This document shows, piece after piece, positions 6,056 through 7,144 of a DNA stretch of 7,144 nucleotides. The notes under the pieces are model-generated. The model made no database searches. It was not told where the DNA came from and saw nothing but the letters and a program-made list of their open reading frames with translations. The DNA is taken from NCBI GenBank assembly GCA_025455895.1, contig JALOLQ010000072.1:1-7144 (forward strand), read 5' to 3'. Within the stretch, counting starts at the first letter, position 1, and each line of letters begins with the position of its first letter. The position numbers were made by a program, and so were the translations under genes. This DNA comes from Solirubrobacteraceae bacterium (GTDB taxonomy: Bacteria > Actinomycetota > Thermoleophilia > Solirubrobacterales > Solirubrobacteraceae).

Positions 6056-7144
6056 TGACCCACGCCATCGATCGCACGCCCGAGCTGCGCGCCCGCCTGC
6101 GGGCGGAGGTCGGCCTCGCCGCCGACATCCTCGTCCCGAACTGGCCGCTGAGCTCGTTCATCGCCGTCAACCCGCTCGGCGGCCTCGAGGAGCAGGGCTT
6201 CGAGCAGGCGGTGCGCGTCGCGGAGGCCACGATGGGCGCGCGCGGCCATCTCGGGGAGGAGCGCTTCCGGGCCCTGGCCGCCGAGGGCCGCGTCACCGAC
6301 GAGGACCTGCGCCGCGCGCTCGAGCGGCGCCATCCCGGCGCGCTCGCTTACCCACCGGTGCACGCCGGGGAGCGCGAGATCGAGCCCGCCGACGTCCTGA
6401 TCGCCGATCTGCGCCACGCGCCGCCGGCGCCCGGCCCGGCCCCCGAGCCGACCGCGGCCGAGCGCGTCGACGCGCTGCTGGGCACGTCGATCGCCGCGGC
6501 GGTGGACGACGAGGTCGATGGCTGGTGCGCGGCGTTCCTCGACGAGGGCCAGGCCGCCTGGGCGATGCCCGACCGCGACCGGGGCCTGTACGGCGCCTGG
6601 CGGGCGATCGGCGCCCACGACCGCGGGCTGCGGCGCCTGGGCGCCGGAGACCTGCGCGCGCAGGTCGCGGCGCTCCCCGAGGACCCGGCCGACGCGCTCG
6701 CCGAGGGCCTGCGCGTGCTCGGCGGCGCCGAGGCGGCGCGCGGCGCCGAGCTGCGCCGTCACCTGGGCCGGCGCCCCGGGTGGGCGAGCGCGATCCGCTG
6801 GCGCGCGGAGAACCGCCCCGACGAGAGCGCCGCGCCGGCCGGGCTCGTCGACCTGCTCGCGGTGCGCGTCTCGCTCGAGGCGCTGCTCGTGCGCGCCGCC
6901 GCCGAGCGCGCCGGGGGGCTGGCCGAGCTCCAGCGGGCGATCGCCGAGGCGCCCGCCGCTCTCGACGACCGCGGCCTCGAGGCGCGGACCGCCGCCGTCG
7001 CCGCGGCGCTCGCCGCCGGGCCCGAGACCCGCCCGGCGATCGCGGCGATCCTCGAGGAGGTGCCCGTCCCGGCCCGCCCGGCGATCTGGCAGTCCGCCTA
7101 CGAGGAGCACTTCCGCGTTCCGCTGCTGCGGGCGCTCGACCGGC
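6055..7144 (+). CDS. dabA: DabA (DUF2309/UPF0753), carbonic-anhydrase-like subunit, N-terminal part
   Basis: DabA is the soluble partner of DabB. It is related to beta-carbonic anhydrases and is thought to convert CO2 to bicarbonate in one direction when coupled to DabB. The frame runs off the right edge after 363 codons; family members are usually 750-1000 residues long. Landmarks are NWPLSSFIAVNPLGGLE (29-45), typical of the DUF2309 N-terminus, LGRRPGWASAIRWR (237-250), and WQSAYEEHFRVPLLRALDR (345-363). The zinc-site residues (Cys and Asp in a CxD motif, then His and Cys) should lie just beyond the edge and cannot be checked. The ATG at 6055 overlaps the dabB stop (TGATG) and has AGGAG (6044-6048) 6 nt upstream. 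A GTG one codon earlier is also possible. The overlap implies coupled, roughly equal synthesis of the two subunits. The insert around 120-145 is Pro/Ala-rich and looks like a loop. Confidence 0.93.
   Translation, partial: MTHAIDRTPELRARLRAEVGLAADILVPNWPLSSFIAVNPLGGLEEQGFEQAVRVAEATMGARGHLGEERFRALAAEGRVTDEDLRRALERRHPGALAYPPVHAGEREIEPADVLIADLRHAPPAPGPAPEPTAAERVDALLGTSIAAAVDDEVDGWCAAFLDEGQAAWAMPDRDRGLYGAWRAIGAHDRGLRRLGAGDLRAQVAALPEDPADALAEGLRVLGGAEAARGAELRRHLGRRPGWASAIRWRAENRPDESAAPAGLVDLLAVRVSLEALLVRAAAERAGGLAELQRAIAEAPAALDDRGLEARTAAVAAALAAGPETRPAIAAILEEVPVPARPAIWQSAYEEHFRVPLLRALDR

Noticed and set aside
5251..7110. 619-codon minus-strand open frame opposite dabB/dabA
   Set aside because: It shows no recognisable motif, while the plus strand has clear DabB and DabA motifs over the same bases.

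Overview
The window is very GC-rich, with GC-dominated third codon positions, frequent GTG/TTG starts and tightly packed genes. This suggests a high-GC actinobacterium. The SHOCT-domain proteins and general style would fit the Thermoleophilia/Solirubrobacterales, but that placement is an inference and cannot be proven from one window. Nothing indicates a plasmid, phage, IS element, CRISPR array or RNA gene; this looks like ordinary chromosome with several poorly characterised genes.

Left part (1-1214): the tail of an unidentified gene, then murB. MurB is the FAD-dependent reductase that completes UDP-N-acetylmuramate synthesis for peptidoglycan.

Middle part (1266-4070): five same-strand genes in a compact run with gaps of 34, 10, -4 and 2 nt, so probably one operon. 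They encode a soluble SHOCT-domain protein, a shorter paralogue lacking SHOCT, a single-pass membrane-anchored protein, a four-helix membrane protein ending in a second SHOCT domain, and a thioredoxin-fold-like protein with no CxxC motif. None has a known function. Together they look like a small, possibly undescribed membrane-associated module. A 68-residue gene on the minus strand (4072-4278) converges on its end with one base between the stop codons.

Right part (4337-7144): the clearest functional unit is a dabB-dabA operon, running off the right edge. DabB is a NuoL/Mrp-type membrane subunit. DabA (DUF2309) is its beta-carbonic-anhydrase-like partner. Together they form the DAB/MpsAB inorganic-carbon uptake system, which traps CO2 as cytosolic bicarbonate using an ion gradient. 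In front of dabB is the only AT-rich stretch in the window. It holds a consensus -35 (TTGACA), a -10 (TATTCT) 18 nt downstream, and a perfect 8-2-8 inverted repeat covering the -35. The predicted transcription start falls on or next to the dabB ATG, so the mRNA is probably leaderless, and the inverted repeat is a good candidate repressor site.
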